Below, one piece after another: positions 10,371-25,200 of a stretch of DNA of 64,000 bases. How positions within the stretch are numbered: the stretch's first letter is position 1; every line of letters starts with the position of its first letter. This DNA is from Halichondria panicea (Eukaryota; Porifera; Demospongiae; Suberitida; Halichondriidae): assembly GCF_963675165.1 (NCBI RefSeq), contig NC_087377.1:5890042-5954041 (forward strand), read 5' to 3'. The notes under the pieces were generated by a model. It saw only the letters and a list, made by a program, of their open reading frames with translations. It ran no database searches and was not told where the DNA came from. The position numbers and the translations under genes were made by a program.

Positions 10371-13300
10371 CTGTGGGAGGATTAAGTTTTAGCCTACAGC
10401 ACTTATGAAAAAAGTCTTATTATAGTGCAAATTAAGTGTACATAACAAATTGTAACTGACTCACTGGCAAGGCAACCAATATGTTACACACGGTATTGAA
10501 TTGCAGCACCTAATTTCTGACACTGGAACAAATTTGTGTATAATAGAAAATCTAAAAATTACCTGGGGTCAGTAAAAGACTGAATACTCATACAGTAAGA
10601 CTAGTGTAGCTATAGTGTCAATCAAAGCCTCCAAGACTGATCCCTAGTTATGTATACAATGTATATATGCATGCAATAAGCAGCTACTAAACTCACCCCA
10701 GCATCGAGAGTTCCTGAGAGGTCTACTAGAACGGCAAAGCTGGTCAGGTGAGTGGCATTGCATGTGATAGTGAGTGTCTTGTTGTCAGCGCTCCACTCCT
10801 GACTCATCATGGCCACACCATCTGTCTCCCACGACCCAGAGCCAATGCTGTGTGTGTGCGTGCGAGGAACAGTACACTCATAATAGTTTGTATACACATC
10901 ATCAATAAATTATGGTATCTCTAAAATGAATAGATGCTATAGCCAAAACTCGCTAAGTAAGTTGACCATAATTTTGTTTATACACAGCTAGGGTTTTCCA
11001 CTAACTAATTCCTCTATGTAATTGGCAGCATTGTTTAGTCTCCCACAAAAAGAAACAATTAGTAAGCACTCACGGAGTTGAGAATTGCCAGAAAGCACAG
11101 ATATACTTAGCAGTACTGGAGTTACTATCAGCATCAAACACAAACTTCATAACAATGGGGTCAGTCTGTAGCATTGGAGAATTTAACACGCCTCTCTGGG
11201 CCACTTGAGTTGATAAGACCATGGAAGCAACCTCTGTCGAGTTCCTAAAGTGAGTGGGGAGATAACGTTTAGTCACCCGGGACTGGAAATATACCTTAAT
11301 TTATGAAACGGACATTCCCATTTCATGTGCGTGCTTTCAATGCTTGTTAATGTACACTGGGGTCAGTGCAACTACGACCAGTTGCTAATTAAGTGCCTCT
11401 AGCAAATTCACTAAGAGGAACATGTCATTAGTTGAAAGTGTATAATTATAGGTATGATTGACTCTACATGTATAAGGGGAGAATAAGAAAGGTGGACCTG
11501 CAACGCTTGCAAGCATAAAAGAGGGTGGATCTGCCAAGAGGTTAAAGTTCACAATGGCTGCTGCTTTCTGGCAGTGAAGCTTTGCAGCTGTTATTATTTG
11601 CTCTCTTAGGTGCTAGTAAGAAGCTATAATCTAAACTTTGTGTGAACAGCGAATAGTGGCTACAAGCCTAGCTATAATTATCTTGAATTGCAACCGTCGT
11701 CCGTCGAGCAGTTACAGCTGGCACACACACACACACAAAACGTTATCGCCGTTATCGCCTCCTGCAGCTACGCCCGAGGCATAACAAAATATCCGGGTAA
11801 CGATAGGTTACTCACCGTGTCACAGGTAGTACCTGCTCCATATTTCTGTACAGGATGGTACTCACGGGGACTGATGTGCCTGTAACAGAACAAATGCATC
11901 AGAGTTTGAGACATTTCAGCGAGAGTAATTATAGGTAGGGGACAAAGCGTACGTTTCTCCTATCATGACTATGAGCAAGGGTATGGAGCAAGCCCCTTTT
12001 GGGTCGATATCACAAATGTACGCTTTGATCTATGAATCATACGAGGAATTAGGAGACCCCCCTTGAACAATCTCTAAACCTGCCCCTACTGTATACTTAT
12101 ACAATGCACCAATAGTTAAAGTTGTGTAACAATTTGCATAACAATGCAAAATAATTTTCATTCTCCAACTCGCACAAAAACAACTACAACTGTACAGTGA
12201 CACAGTGGCCCTCAATCCCCAACTGAAGCATCTGCGGACATTCATCAGGCCCCCATACTTCCAGAACATACCCGATCAAGCCTTCCCAACTTTGTATGGG
12301 GAAACCTAGATGGACAACAGTTTGCCGTGCTACTTGGCACCACATACACCAAGTCGTTCACTGGAGACGCAACTGCTTTTCGATCCCCTTCTGTAATGCA
12401 GGCAAAGACTTTGTCTCCAGATTGTACCTAGCCTATGGATCGGCCTCAGCCCTAGAATCAGTTGCATTCTAGGCAACCATCGTGCTCCCCATCTTACTCC
12501 TCCAGAAACCAAAAAAGCAAAAGATCTAAGACCAAAGACCACATCAAAATAATGTGTTGAGAGAAGAATGGCGCTATGGCTACAAGGCGATTTGGAGAGC
12601 TAACGAAAGAAGGCATGGCTTTGCAATCAAGGCTTCCCAGAGACAGATCCAGAAGTCCCAAAGACTCCAACTTGCTTGCGAACCTGATGTTCAAGGGGAA
12701 ATACAAGGCTGCACTGGATCTCCTGTCCAATGAAAAAAGGGGGCATCCTCCATCTGAAAGACCCAACTGACCCAAATGATCCTACCTCACAGACGGTCAA
12801 AGAGAGCCTGATAAACAAACACCAGCAAGGCCAATTAAGAGGCTCAACCCAACTGCATCTTTGAAGATGAGCCGCAGGACCAACACCCCATCCTATTTGG
12901 GTCCCTTGACGCCAGTGCCATCCGTTCAGCAATTATTAAAGTGTCGGGAGCGGCAGGGCCGTCGCCAGGCCTTGATGCACACGAGTGGAGACGTCTATGT
13001 ACCAGCCACAAAGAAGCTTCCAGAGATCTATGCAACTCCCTTGCAGCAGTGGCCAGAAGAATCTGCTCCTCTTATGTGGACCCTACACATAATTATCAAG
13101 CCACTACTTGCAAGCCGCCATATTGCCCTTGACAAAAACCCTGGAGTGAGACCCAGAGGTATTGGAGACACAGCACGCAGGATAATCGCCAAAGCGATCC
13201 TAACAATTATTTCCACTGATATTTAGGAAGCAACAGGCTGTCGCCAACTGTGTGGAGGCCAAATCTCTGGTACTTGAGGCAACAATACATGCAGCTAGAT

Positions 13301-16185
13301 CAGCCTTCGAGTCAAGGGAAGCCGAAGCGATACTATTAGTTGATGCATCGAATTCCTTCAATGCTCTTAATCGCCAGGTAGCACTACAGAACATCAGACG
13401 CCTTTGCCCACTTATTGCCACCATCCTCATTAACTCTTACAGAAACTCCACTGAGCTCTTTGTTGATGGAGAAGTTATTATCCCAAGAAGGTACTACACA
13501 AGGAGACCCCCTTGGCCATGCCCATGTACGGACTAGCAACTATCCCTATCATTAGGAAACTGGATGGATTCTGCAAACAGGTCTGGTACGCGGACGACTC
13601 TGCGGCAATAGGGACAAGTGGACAGTTACATGATTGGTGGAACAAATTAGCAGCAATAGGTCCCCTGCCTTTGGATACTTCCCTAATCCGTCTAAAAAGC
13701 AAAACCACCATGACCGAGCCATCAACATCTTCGCTGGGTCTGGAGTTAACGTCACGCCAGAAGGCAGACCTTACATAGGTGCAGTGATTGGCTCCCGTGA
13801 ATACATTGTTGTATACGTGAACACCAAGGTACAACTGTGGTCATCCAGTATCAACACCTCAGTAACATAGCGAAGTCGCAACCACATGCCGCCTACTCAG
13901 CCATAACTCATGGCCTTCTAAGTAAATGGATATACCTCAGCCGGGTCGTACCCAACTTGAGCCACCTATTAGTCCCACTTGATAACACACTTCGAACTAA
14001 ACTGATACCAGCCATTACGGGAAGACCACCTCCAAACAGTGTTGAATGCTCGGCGGACTAGCAATAACTATCCCCTCCAAGTTAGCGGACTAGGAACTGC
14101 ACCATTCTCTCACAGTCACCTCATCCCTCACTGACCACATCCTGGCTCAAGACAATGATATGGATATAACATAGTCCGTGATCAGCAACTGCATGAAGAA
14201 AACAGAAGTAAGGACAACAGGAACAGACAAGAAGAAGAAGCAGCCTCTATACATCAACATGCAGCTACTGGGCTAGCTCCAGAAGGCAGTGGAGCTAACC
14301 AAGACGAAAGGAGCCTCCACTTGGCTCACAGTTCTCCCACTATCAGAACACGGATTCACACTACACGCTATGGCTGGACACCAACTCGCTTGCCCTCAAA
14401 ATGCGACTGTGGAAAAAACTTTAATGTGGAGCACACCCTCTCCTGTGCCAAAGGAAGGTTTCCTACGCTAAGGCACAATGAAATAAGAGATACCACAGCA
14501 TCCCTTCTCACTGAAATATGCAGTGAAGTGTGTGTGGAGCCCAACCTACAACCTGTGAGCGCTGACCAACTCAACGGCACCTCAGCGAACAGCCAAGAAA
14601 ACACACGATTGGATATATCGGCCAATGGTGTTTGGGGGGGGGGGCAGATTTAAAAAAAACATACTTTGATGTGAGAGTATTCAACCCGCTCGCCCCCTCC
14701 AACAGAAACCAGCCACAAGCAGCAACATACAGAAAACACAAACTGGAACAGAAAGGGGCATACCCAGCAAAGAATTCAGGAAGTTAAACACTCCTCTTTC
14801 ACACCGTTAGTCTTATCAGTAACAGAATCGAGGCATGGGCGTAGAAACATCACTTTTCTACAAACACCTGAGCTCACTACTCGCCCAGAAATGGGACATC
14901 ACCTACAACAAAACTCTGAGATGCCATGCCGCCTAACCTTCTCCCTTCTACGTGGCCATCCAAGCAATCAGAGGTGCAAGATTGTCACAGTGGGACACGC
15001 AGCAAGAACACCCATTGAGATTGACCTGATCTCAGCAGAATCCCATCTCACAGGACAGTTATCCAATTAACAATAAAATCTATTATTTTACGTGTTTTTT
15101 GTCACTGTACATGCCATTCTCTAATAATCATTTTTCCCACATGGGGCCTGAAAAAACAAAAAAACAAAAAACAACAGCTGTACAGTATGTACATGTATTT
15201 CAAAGGTGGATGTCTTACGATTTCTTCCCATTTGCTCTCTAAGGAAGCTCATAGGAATTGAAATTTGTGCCGGTATGGAGGTGAAGGTGCTGTTAATGTC
15301 TTCCTCTGCCTCTGGGAACATGTGGTCTCCGTCAGTGTCAGGGTTAGTGCTACGATAGCTCAACACTGTAGGAATGAACTTCTCTTACATATACACATAA
15401 AAAGAATTGAGCCATTAACTGCAGATCGAGGGAGCACATTCAAGGACATAATTACATTAATTGGTGCTGTTAATTGGTACAACAAGTAATGAGGTAAACA
15501 TACCAACATTGTCACTTTGAAACAGCCTTCTATCATTGTCGTCATCTCCGACAGATCTTGAGAGGTAGAGACCGTAACGTTCTGCAATGTCCAATAGTTG
15601 TCTGCTACCAGCAGCCCTCTAAGTGTGTGTGTTTAGAAGGGGGGTAGTAAGCAAAAGGCTAACTGGGTTGGATGGAACCGCGCCCGCTGAAGTGTACTAT
15701 TTTGATTCAAACGGGAGGCACATTTATTTTTATGAAGGATCGAAATTCAATGACAATTAATATTTTTCCTTTCCTGACTTATGGATAGCTCAAGGAAAGG
15801 TGGGACCACTCCCGGGTGTACGTGTGACTGTCAAACCATGGACTCTATGGTTAAACATCACAGTTAGCTAAAGCTATCTTTTTTGGCATTTGGTTTAGGA
15901 AGTACTTCAAAATTTGGAACTTGATATTGTAGTAGTTATAGGATAAGCAAAACGTAACCCACATGACCCCTGTTTTTATCATTGTGAGGGCCAGGGTACC
16001 CGGTCCGGGTAGGGCGTTTAGTTCTTTTTCTGGTTTGCAGCTACCATGATGATTGTGTTTAGGCTCATGTGATTCTCATAATTATCTGAGTGTATCATCT
16101 TACTTTAGGCGTTTTGTGGCTTGTAGCTACATGTACAATCAGTGTATAGGATCTTGCTTCTGACAACGTGAATTTCCAATTATGC

Positions 16186-16223
<38 letters not shown>

Positions 16224-19200
16224 GTGTGTGGTCCCGCCTTTCCTTGAGAAACTTCTCTGATTCATTTCTGTAAAAGAAGAGTATAACTATACCGTATATA
16301 ATACAGCAAGTATGATTATTTGGCAAATGAGACAATTCTCTTATTCACCGTTAGTTGTGTTTGCATTGTAACGATTGAGCAGTTACAGCTGGCAGGCACG
16401 CACATAATTATACAGTAAGCTTACTGCCTACCTCCCATAGCTATGTATACCCCAGCTATAGCGTGAATCACGTACTGGAACAGACACATGCACAGTATAA
16501 TCCTTGCTACTCTCTGTACCTGCTGTATAGAAATCCATCCATTGAGATTGGTACTTGCTAGTATGTTGCTCATAATGTCCAATACATTCTGTATTCAAAA
16601 AACTGTTTAGAAGCTTATAACAATTTGAAAACTACTTTGATCATATAACGTTATGGTAGACCAAAAGTGGGTGAGGTACAATGTATACCCATCAAAATCA
16701 AAGCTAGCTACGTAGCTCCAGAAACCACAAATATTATATATATGGAGGCTTTATTGAACAATAATTAACTATACGAAGAAGTATACAGATACGGACGTGC
16801 TCATCAAATACCTCATAATTATTATAGTCTAACTTACAAAATTTGGAATGCTGACTTGAATCTCCCCCTCTTGTATCTCCTCTAGCAGCTCAAGAATTGT
16901 GTTGATCAGCTGATTGGAGACATCCAGGTCTGATGGTAGGATGGAGACACGCCTACCTATGGAAGTGTATCAGTACGTGGGTGAATAGATGCAGCAGATT
17001 ATCAGCCAAATGGCATGTTATTATACAGGGTGAGATTCAAGCTTTGTGCATGGATCTATTCCATACTGAAATAATATCGAGAATGTGTATGCATAGTTAC
17101 GGTCTTGCCTAGAGGTGCTGTTTGGAGCCTGACTTCATCGAAGATATCGACAGAGTTGACTAATCTTGTTTCAATATCGTCATCGTCAAATATAGACATA
17201 ATCTATGGGGAAAGGACACTGTCTAGTAATAACTCCAACAACAATACCGTATATCAGGTTTAGAATGCGAGATTAATTAAATCGATTGCGAATGACACTG
17301 TACAAGCCTGATTGCGTTTGTAACTGCATGTAAAACATGGACTCTTCGCGTTTCTTTTGAGTGAAAATTCGCAATTCATATCGTAAGAATGGCATTCGAA
17401 ACACAATATTGTGATCATGAAGTGCAGAGCTAGGGTTGGCATCCACACATGGACAACATAGTCACGACCGATAGAAAGGGGATATACTGCATGTTGTCAC
17501 AACTCTTAAATATAAGCATAATAATTATGCATAAGGTTTACTGACTCACATCATCTTGTAGTAGTGAAAAGCGATAAGATCCACACTGGTCAGCCTGTGC
17601 TTTCATCCATCCTTTGGGGCTACAGTCTCGTGTAATGAAACCTAAGAGGGATTGCATGAGAGTGTACCTAAAGCATGAAATTAATTACTAACACACAAAT
17701 AATTATAATCATAACCTTATAAACAACGTATAGGGACATTCACTAAACTATCACAAGACATAGTAAACAGTACTAACAAGTAGAATTACGTTCCTATATG
17801 AAGTTAATTACTTCGCATACACAGTCATGCTCTACGGCCATAGAGTCACAAACTAACAACTCTAGATCTGCATTGTCTCACCAGGTCCCTGAGGACACCT
17901 TTGCATGTCAGTCTGCCCTGGTAGAGTGTTCCCCCAGGACACCTCCCACACTTCGTCCTCTTCCATTAGACAACCACTACTAAAGCCTGTATAGAAGAGG
18001 AACACCAGGATGCTTTCAAATTTTGATTTTGAATTTGCTAAAAAGCAATACATGCATCTATATAGTGGGCACTTAAAAGCAGATACAGTTGTAATGCATG
18101 CATAGCATGAACTTGAACTTGTGCAGTGCAGCTAGCTAGTTTGAAGTTCAGTGAATACAAATATTAATTAATTCGATAAAGTGAAGATCGAACTTCACAA
18201 TTATAATTAAGTTTATAAACACCAAAAACATTTCGAAAATCATATAAAAAAAATCATTGCGTTGGTTTCTCTATCTCTTCACTGTATAATATTTTGTCTC
18301 TGGACCTGTTCTGCCTTGCTTCTGTCATAGGCGATCCAAAGCCAGACTCTTTCGACATACTGTGATCCAATGGATCGAATACATCCGAGGAGCATGATCC
18401 TTTTCTGGAGACATAAGGACTATCAGTGAAAGCGGAATCAGCTTGTGAAGGTCTTCTTGGACCGTTTTCTACTTGTAAAAAACTACTCGAATCTTGTGAT
18501 GGATTTTGGAGCTTGGTAATGTCACGATGTGGCAGCATCAGACCTAATGTTAATTTGCACTGTTAAAACACATAGATCTACTAGCATTGTACCATTACAC
18601 TTTACCTGCTCGTTGCTTTATTTTGTGCTTTTGAAGTATGTATAGAGTATCCATGGAAACTGGAAGAATGGCAGCCATTACTCGAACAGGGATATCGTAG
18701 GTTAGCTCAACACAGCCATTTCTGACTGTGCGTAAATACAATGCAACCCGCTTCAATTTCAGGGTTTTTGCAATAATTGCTGTGGCAACCGTTATCTGGT
18801 TGATCCTAATTTTATTCCATTCTTCATCAATCTTGAATGAAAATTGCTTTGATCCTTTCATTCCTTTTCCAAATCCAATGGCTGGTACACGACACAGTCT
18901 GTGCTTACAGTACTCCTCCATCTTTGATTTGTACACTTTCAAACGATACATCACATCTTCATCCTTCATACAGAAAGCATTAATGAGAAGCTCAATCAAT
19001 TGATAGTTGAACCAGGAATAATAGCCTCTCAAGAAATCGAAAACCTCATCAATAGTGGAAAACCTTAAAACTTCTCTTTCAAAGAAATAAATTGGTTTTT
19101 TGGCAGCGGTTGTTACAGCAGTAACTGCTTCTATCTCCCCCAAGAATCGAACCAGCAGCTCAACTTTTACATTTCTTTTTTGCATGCTGTCAACCACATT

Positions 19201-22200
19201 CACAATCAACCCAGCAAATTCACCACGAATCGTGAGTGTTTCATTGGATAAATCTCGCTCGGAAAGCTCGACGGTATTGGTCAGAGGTGAAGTGGTATCG
19301 ATTATACCATACAGATTGAGAGAGTCGGTAGAAGCATTAATGGCTGGTTTGTCTGCAACTGTTTCTTCATCAAAAACAACTTCAGGGACAGACGGTAAAA
19401 ACAGCTTAACAGCATCTTGTGTCCATTGACCAACACTTCGCAGAATGTCTACAAATTGAGCCACCACTTCAGGATTATGTCTAGTTCTGTCCGTAACTAC
19501 AGTAACTACTCTAGTAGCCTTGTTCCTTTTACTTACGGACGTTTCACAAACAAAATCACGATCAGCATCAGAAAATAGACCTCTTGCAAACAGTTCTAAC
19601 CCAATTGGTTCTGGGGACTGCTTAATGATATCTACTAAGTCACTGCTTCTACTAACCATAAGAGAGTGCTCAGAAAGACAACACCTAGCAGTAGCCATTG
19701 TTATCGACAAATATTTTGCTTAGCAACGTCTTGCTTGACTTCAGAAAAATAAACACACTAATGAATGCTATTATGTATTATTAACATTGTATAATAGGTA
19801 TATTCATGTTCCCATAGTGACGATACTTATAATTTTCGTTCAAAGAGCTTACCTGTTACGTTTTTATGCATTACCATAATTATACCCAGGTTGAGGTTGT
19901 TTTGATTGCGCAAACAAAAGACACACAAAGAGTGCATGCTTCACATGGCAATAATTATTAAGGCTTGTACACATGCAGTGTCATTCGCAAATGATTATAA
20001 CTAACATTTGAAACTTGTAATATTTTCGGAGGGCTATACTGACTGTAGTTGTTCCTTAAACAGTTGCATTATAATAATTAACAGTCATTATTTTACGTCA
20101 GCCTAATACCTAAATTGAAGTGAGTATGTTACATACACAACGAATTTTACTTTACATGAACACAGCAGCTTATACTGTCATACATTCACATTATATTGCG
20201 TACGACGTACCATTAAAAGTGCATACGTATTCAAAATCACTCACCTAATGGTGCGATACACTTGGTCACGTCCTGAGCCGGGTTATAATGAGAGGGGCAG
20301 TTGTCCTGGGGTGTGGTGTGTCGAGAGAGGAGATCATACATTTTAATATAGTGCGCTAAAGTTGGAGCTGTATATCAGCTATAGCTTCGTTCCCAGGCCA
20401 ATTTGTCTCTAAAATAACGCTAGGTCGCCTCTTAGTGTTTCTATTCGCTCCACCTTGCTCAGGTAATTGCTCGTTTGGTTAAAAACACTTTCCCGATTAT
20501 ACTGCTGTACATAAAACTATACTGTTGTACCAACGTCTGATTGGCCACTTACAGGTATACAATACGAGACATTTCTTTGATCACTGCTCAGGTCAGCACA
20601 GCTCTCGAGGAGCACGTTAGGGTAGCCATCACCGTCCTCATCCACAGTACAAGTCTCACCATCTCCAATGAAGTAGGGGAAGAAACACTGCAACAAAAGA
20701 GGAGTGGCGATTTGTACACAGTGTTTTAAAAATGTAATGACAATTATACATCAAAAGGAAGTTTTGCTATTAATTGCCACCTAACAATTCAAAACTGAAG
20801 GTGACCGTTGATTATACTTATAAGAAAGAGTAAGGACTTAGGAGGAGTTCAACATACGGTAATAATCTGTATGCTAAACATGACGATTGCAACAGAATAC
20901 AAGTAAAATATACCCGACAAGTGTTGTTCATGTCTTTACAAGAGCAGGCTGGGATTGGGACAATGTCCTCACAGAGACCAAGAAATACTTGATCAGTGGG
21001 TTGTTTACAGAGGCAGGAGTCTGTATGAGTGTATGCATGTGTGTGATGAGGAGGTTGGGTGGGTGTATAATTATCCAAATGGAAATAATTATACCAGAAT
21101 TTATACCGCATAATCAGAAAAAATAATCAGCATAAATCCTTGTAGTCAAACGTATGAATGCAATAAATAATATTAACTAATAAGCAGAGCCCTAGGCAAC
21201 TTTCGAGGCCTTACGATGTGTACATGCATGCACATGCAGTGTACAAACTATTTATAACTCTTTAATTGCTACTATACTTATACTTTAATTCTGACCTGCT
21301 TCATAGAATCCTTGTACACCCCACGGTGCGCCCACAGCAGTAGCCAGTCCACCAATAACAGCTTGACCTGTGTAGCACATCAAAGGCTAGCTGATCAATA
21401 CCAGTGTTTAAGATTGATAATTGAACTCCCATAATTATACATGTACATGTGTACTGTGCGTAACTTGACTTGGATGCTATATAGGTCAATTAGCAAATAA
21501 AAAGAAACCTGTTCATAAAGGTCACCCCAACAGTGGTTGTAATAAAGTGGTGGCCCACTTTATAACACGTACAGTCATACCATGTAGCTGCCAATAAGGA
21601 TAGCGTGTTTGCTTATATAGGGTGATCAATACTACTGTGACAGTAGGTGAAGTAATTAAAGCAATTTACCTGCTTCAAACGCAGGTCCGGTCACATTCAG
21701 AGTAGCCACAAGTCCAGGAGAGGGTTGTCTCATTGCTAGTGTAAGCAGGAAAGTGGCACTAAGGTAGGTAGTGGGCTTGGTCACCTCTACCGTACTGAGC
21801 AGACTGAGAGGAAGGGTAGAGGACACACTGAGCAGCCGGTATATCTGGGTGGGTGGGTAGATGATTAATGTTATGGTACGGCACTAATAATTTAACCATG
21901 CGTATATTAATTTCCTCAATTTAAAAATTTCTTGTTATTAAATAATGGCATGGCTTCTACATATGTTTTCCAGACTCGATCATATGTAATTCTTGCCTCG
22001 GCTTTGACTTGAGGGAGTGCTGATGTTAACTGTGGCTCATCCACAGCTAATGGTATCCATATCAACATGAAGGCTCGGCTATCAACTTGTTCAGCATTGA
22101 ATGAGCACCCAGAGTAGTCAAGGGGAGACCAGGTTCCATTGGTGCATGTACGGGTGATGGTACCAGCTAGTGTGTGCATGTACAGATGATGGTATCGACA

Positions 22201-25200
22201 GGTGTGTGGATGTACGGGTGATGGTATATACCGGCTAGTGTGTGCATGTACGGGTGATGGTACCAGCTAGTGTGTGCATGTACGGATGATGGTATCGACA
22301 AGTGTTTGCATGTACGGATGATGGTATATATACCGGCTAGTGTGTGCATGTACGGGTGATGGTACCGGCTAGTGTGTGCATGTACAGGTGATGGTACCGG
22401 CTAGTGTGTGCATGTACAGGTGATGGTACCGGCTAGTGTGTGCATGTACGGGTGATGGTACCAGCTAGTATGTGCATTTACGGGTGATGGTACCAGCTAG
22501 TATGTGCATGTACGGGTAATGGTAACAAATTACATGTACTAGATCGAGCATGCACAGATACACAATGCCATGCAAAAGAACATGAAGTAAAAAAAATACC
22601 TTGGAGACCAAGAAAAGCTATATTGCACGGCACTGCTGCTACACTTGATAGCATCCCAGGCGTGTTTGGTCGCCATAAAATCCCAGCTGCAGCCTCCATG
22701 GGACAGTCCACTATAAGAGAACAAACAAAAGTATTTGTAATGGACCAACCACATGAGGTTTAATTATCAAATACATGTATAACACAGTCATGCAAATACA
22801 CAAAGATACATACAAACGCTAATTATTTTATACTGCAGGTGGTTTACACTGACTGTAGTGTGGTCAATGTTTACTGTTTTGTGTTTAGTTTCACATGTTT
22901 GCTCTATACCCTATTAAATTAAATTAACCACGTGGTCCATTGAAATCTAATATCACTTTGTTGTTAGGACCTTGTATGATTTAAGAGGTGTAAATATTGT
23001 CACATGTTAGCCTGGGACATATTTTAACGTAACACAGTACATCCTCTACTAAAGTACATCAGTAATATGAAGCATAAACACAGCCCTTACAAGCCAAGAT
23101 CATGACCAAAGTACAAGTCATACAGCCATTACATGGAACATGCATACAGTCAACGAATTAGTGCAAGAAAGAATTGGCAATAGCCTTAATTATAGTAACT
23201 GTTGATAACTATACAGTATCAGAGTTTTTCCATTAGAGAGGTGGCTTTATTTGGCCTCTGTTGGATCCTAAATGCCCTCTTTGGGAGTTGACACTACTTT
23301 TACTACTTTAATTTTACCACCTAGCTCTTAAAAAAATGTCCGGATGGAAACCTGACTATACTACACGAGGGTAATATTAAATTACAAGCATGCATGCATT
23401 CAATAGGCATACCATATACGGGGGATCGAAACAAGATCTTACACAGTCATTATTTCACCCACGTAATTACTTGCATTAATTACACCTAATGTTTGTATCA
23501 TGTTCTGGGCCATGCCATCATTATTAACTATTATTTTTATAAGCTGTACGTCCTATAGTTCTACTTTGAAATTCAAACTTTCAACCGAGGATATAACCAG
23601 TGCTGTGACCACCATTAAGATAATTATGCCAAGCATGTTTCCATAATTCTATCAGAATCCCTATAATACACACACATCCTGAGGTCCTCAGTACAATGCC
23701 TAAAATGGTAAAGAACCCAATAACAAACACGAGAGTCATAGCAACTACACAAATTAATGCATACGATTTAGTAAAAGATAAAACCAGGAGCACATGACAG
23801 AAGGAGCGTCTAACTGCATGGGTTAGGAAATTGCTTCTCGTGTGTTTTCCTAAACGCCGCATTGCCTTATATGAAAGTGTGTAAGTACCGTGTACTAACT
23901 AGTGTTCAAGCTGGCGCTGTGCTAATGCCTCTCGCCATGTTTTTGCTTTCGCTCAAAAGTATTAGAGTTATATATATTAGTTTCTATAATGAATTTTATA
24001 TTAAAGTTAGCTTATCTATATAAAATCACTGAGAAGAAAAGACTTATTTACATGCATCTATTGTTGTTATTTATTGTATTATGTGGCTTACCAGGGCCTC
24101 AAGAAAGAAGAAAATTGATTCTCCAGGATCTGTAGTTCACATGATCAGTGTATATAATATGTAAGAAGAAAAGACCTGTGTACATGAATATTGTTATCTA
24201 TATTGTTATATGGTAATGTTTTGTGCCCTCAAGACAAATATGATTCTGCAAGGAGGATCTGGATCTGGATCTTGGATATTATTTTCTCACACATGGGGAA
24301 TGAGCGTGCATGCGCATTACATCCACAGGAATAATTAGAGGGTGTGTCCAATTTCACAAATGGCTACTGCATGCTAGCTAGCTGTTTTAACAGATATTTT
24401 CTGAGTATTGTAGCTAACAAAAAGCTAGCGCTTTAGTGCAAGGCTAACTCATATGTTGAATAGAAAGTTTGTGCGGACAGATGATGCTATGAAAGATTCT
24501 GAAGAGACCGCAACAGCCTTCAATGTGAGTCAAACTAGCCATAACTCGAGAAAGAAGCTTTAGTTTGCTAATCCACGAATCAAAATCCAAGAGAACGTGG
24601 CTAGAAGCCTATAGAAGCTGTTAGCTTTTGTCGCATTGCAACCGTTGAGCAGTTTACAGCTGGAACAGACACACACACACACAGACACACACACAGTCAG
24701 CTTTACCGTATCCCTCGTGCGGCTACGCCTCGAGGCATAATTACAGACCGTGGTCAGCCTGTGAAAATGGATTTGTAAGTAGTGCAGCAGTAGGAGAGCT
24801 AGGTTGAGCCAGAAAGAGCTAAAATGAATAGTTATACATTCAATGTAGGTCTTTGATGGATGTTGGTATACATCATGAAAGAGGCTGTCATTGGTGAGGT
24901 ACAGAAAATTCTAAAAGAGGAGCATATCAATTACATTATAAGAGAAGACCTAGACTATTATTTACACATACTAGGCGTTTTGTTTTTGCAGTAGGGAGTC
25001 TTACTGGGGTTCTTAGAAGAGAGAGCTTACTACCAGGCCTATAGCTAACTAGCTAGCTGTAGCTTTTCATTTTTATTGACTTACGCTTGGTAAAAGTGCA
25101 CCGGCAGTTATCGCCCGCAGATGATTATCACCCACTTAGCGGTTTTGCATATAAGGTCATGTTTTGCAAACTTGCACGAGATACAATTCCCAAGGTAAGA

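Noticed and set aside
18254..19710. Death-fold ORF as part of the gene 2 receptor
   Set aside because: It has its own start and stop, an intracellular-type sequence with no signal peptide, and the paralogous gene 3 joins TSP3 directly to the second HRM.
22144..22520. CRISPR-like array from the regular 32-bp repeats
   Set aside because: Units are head-to-tail without unique spacers, and the host is an animal. It is a minisatellite.
23581..23862. 93-codon minus-strand ORF with two hydrophobic segments in gene 2 intron 1
   Set aside because: No recognised domain, no fitting splice sites and no paralogue in the window; AT-rich introns give such ORFs by chance.
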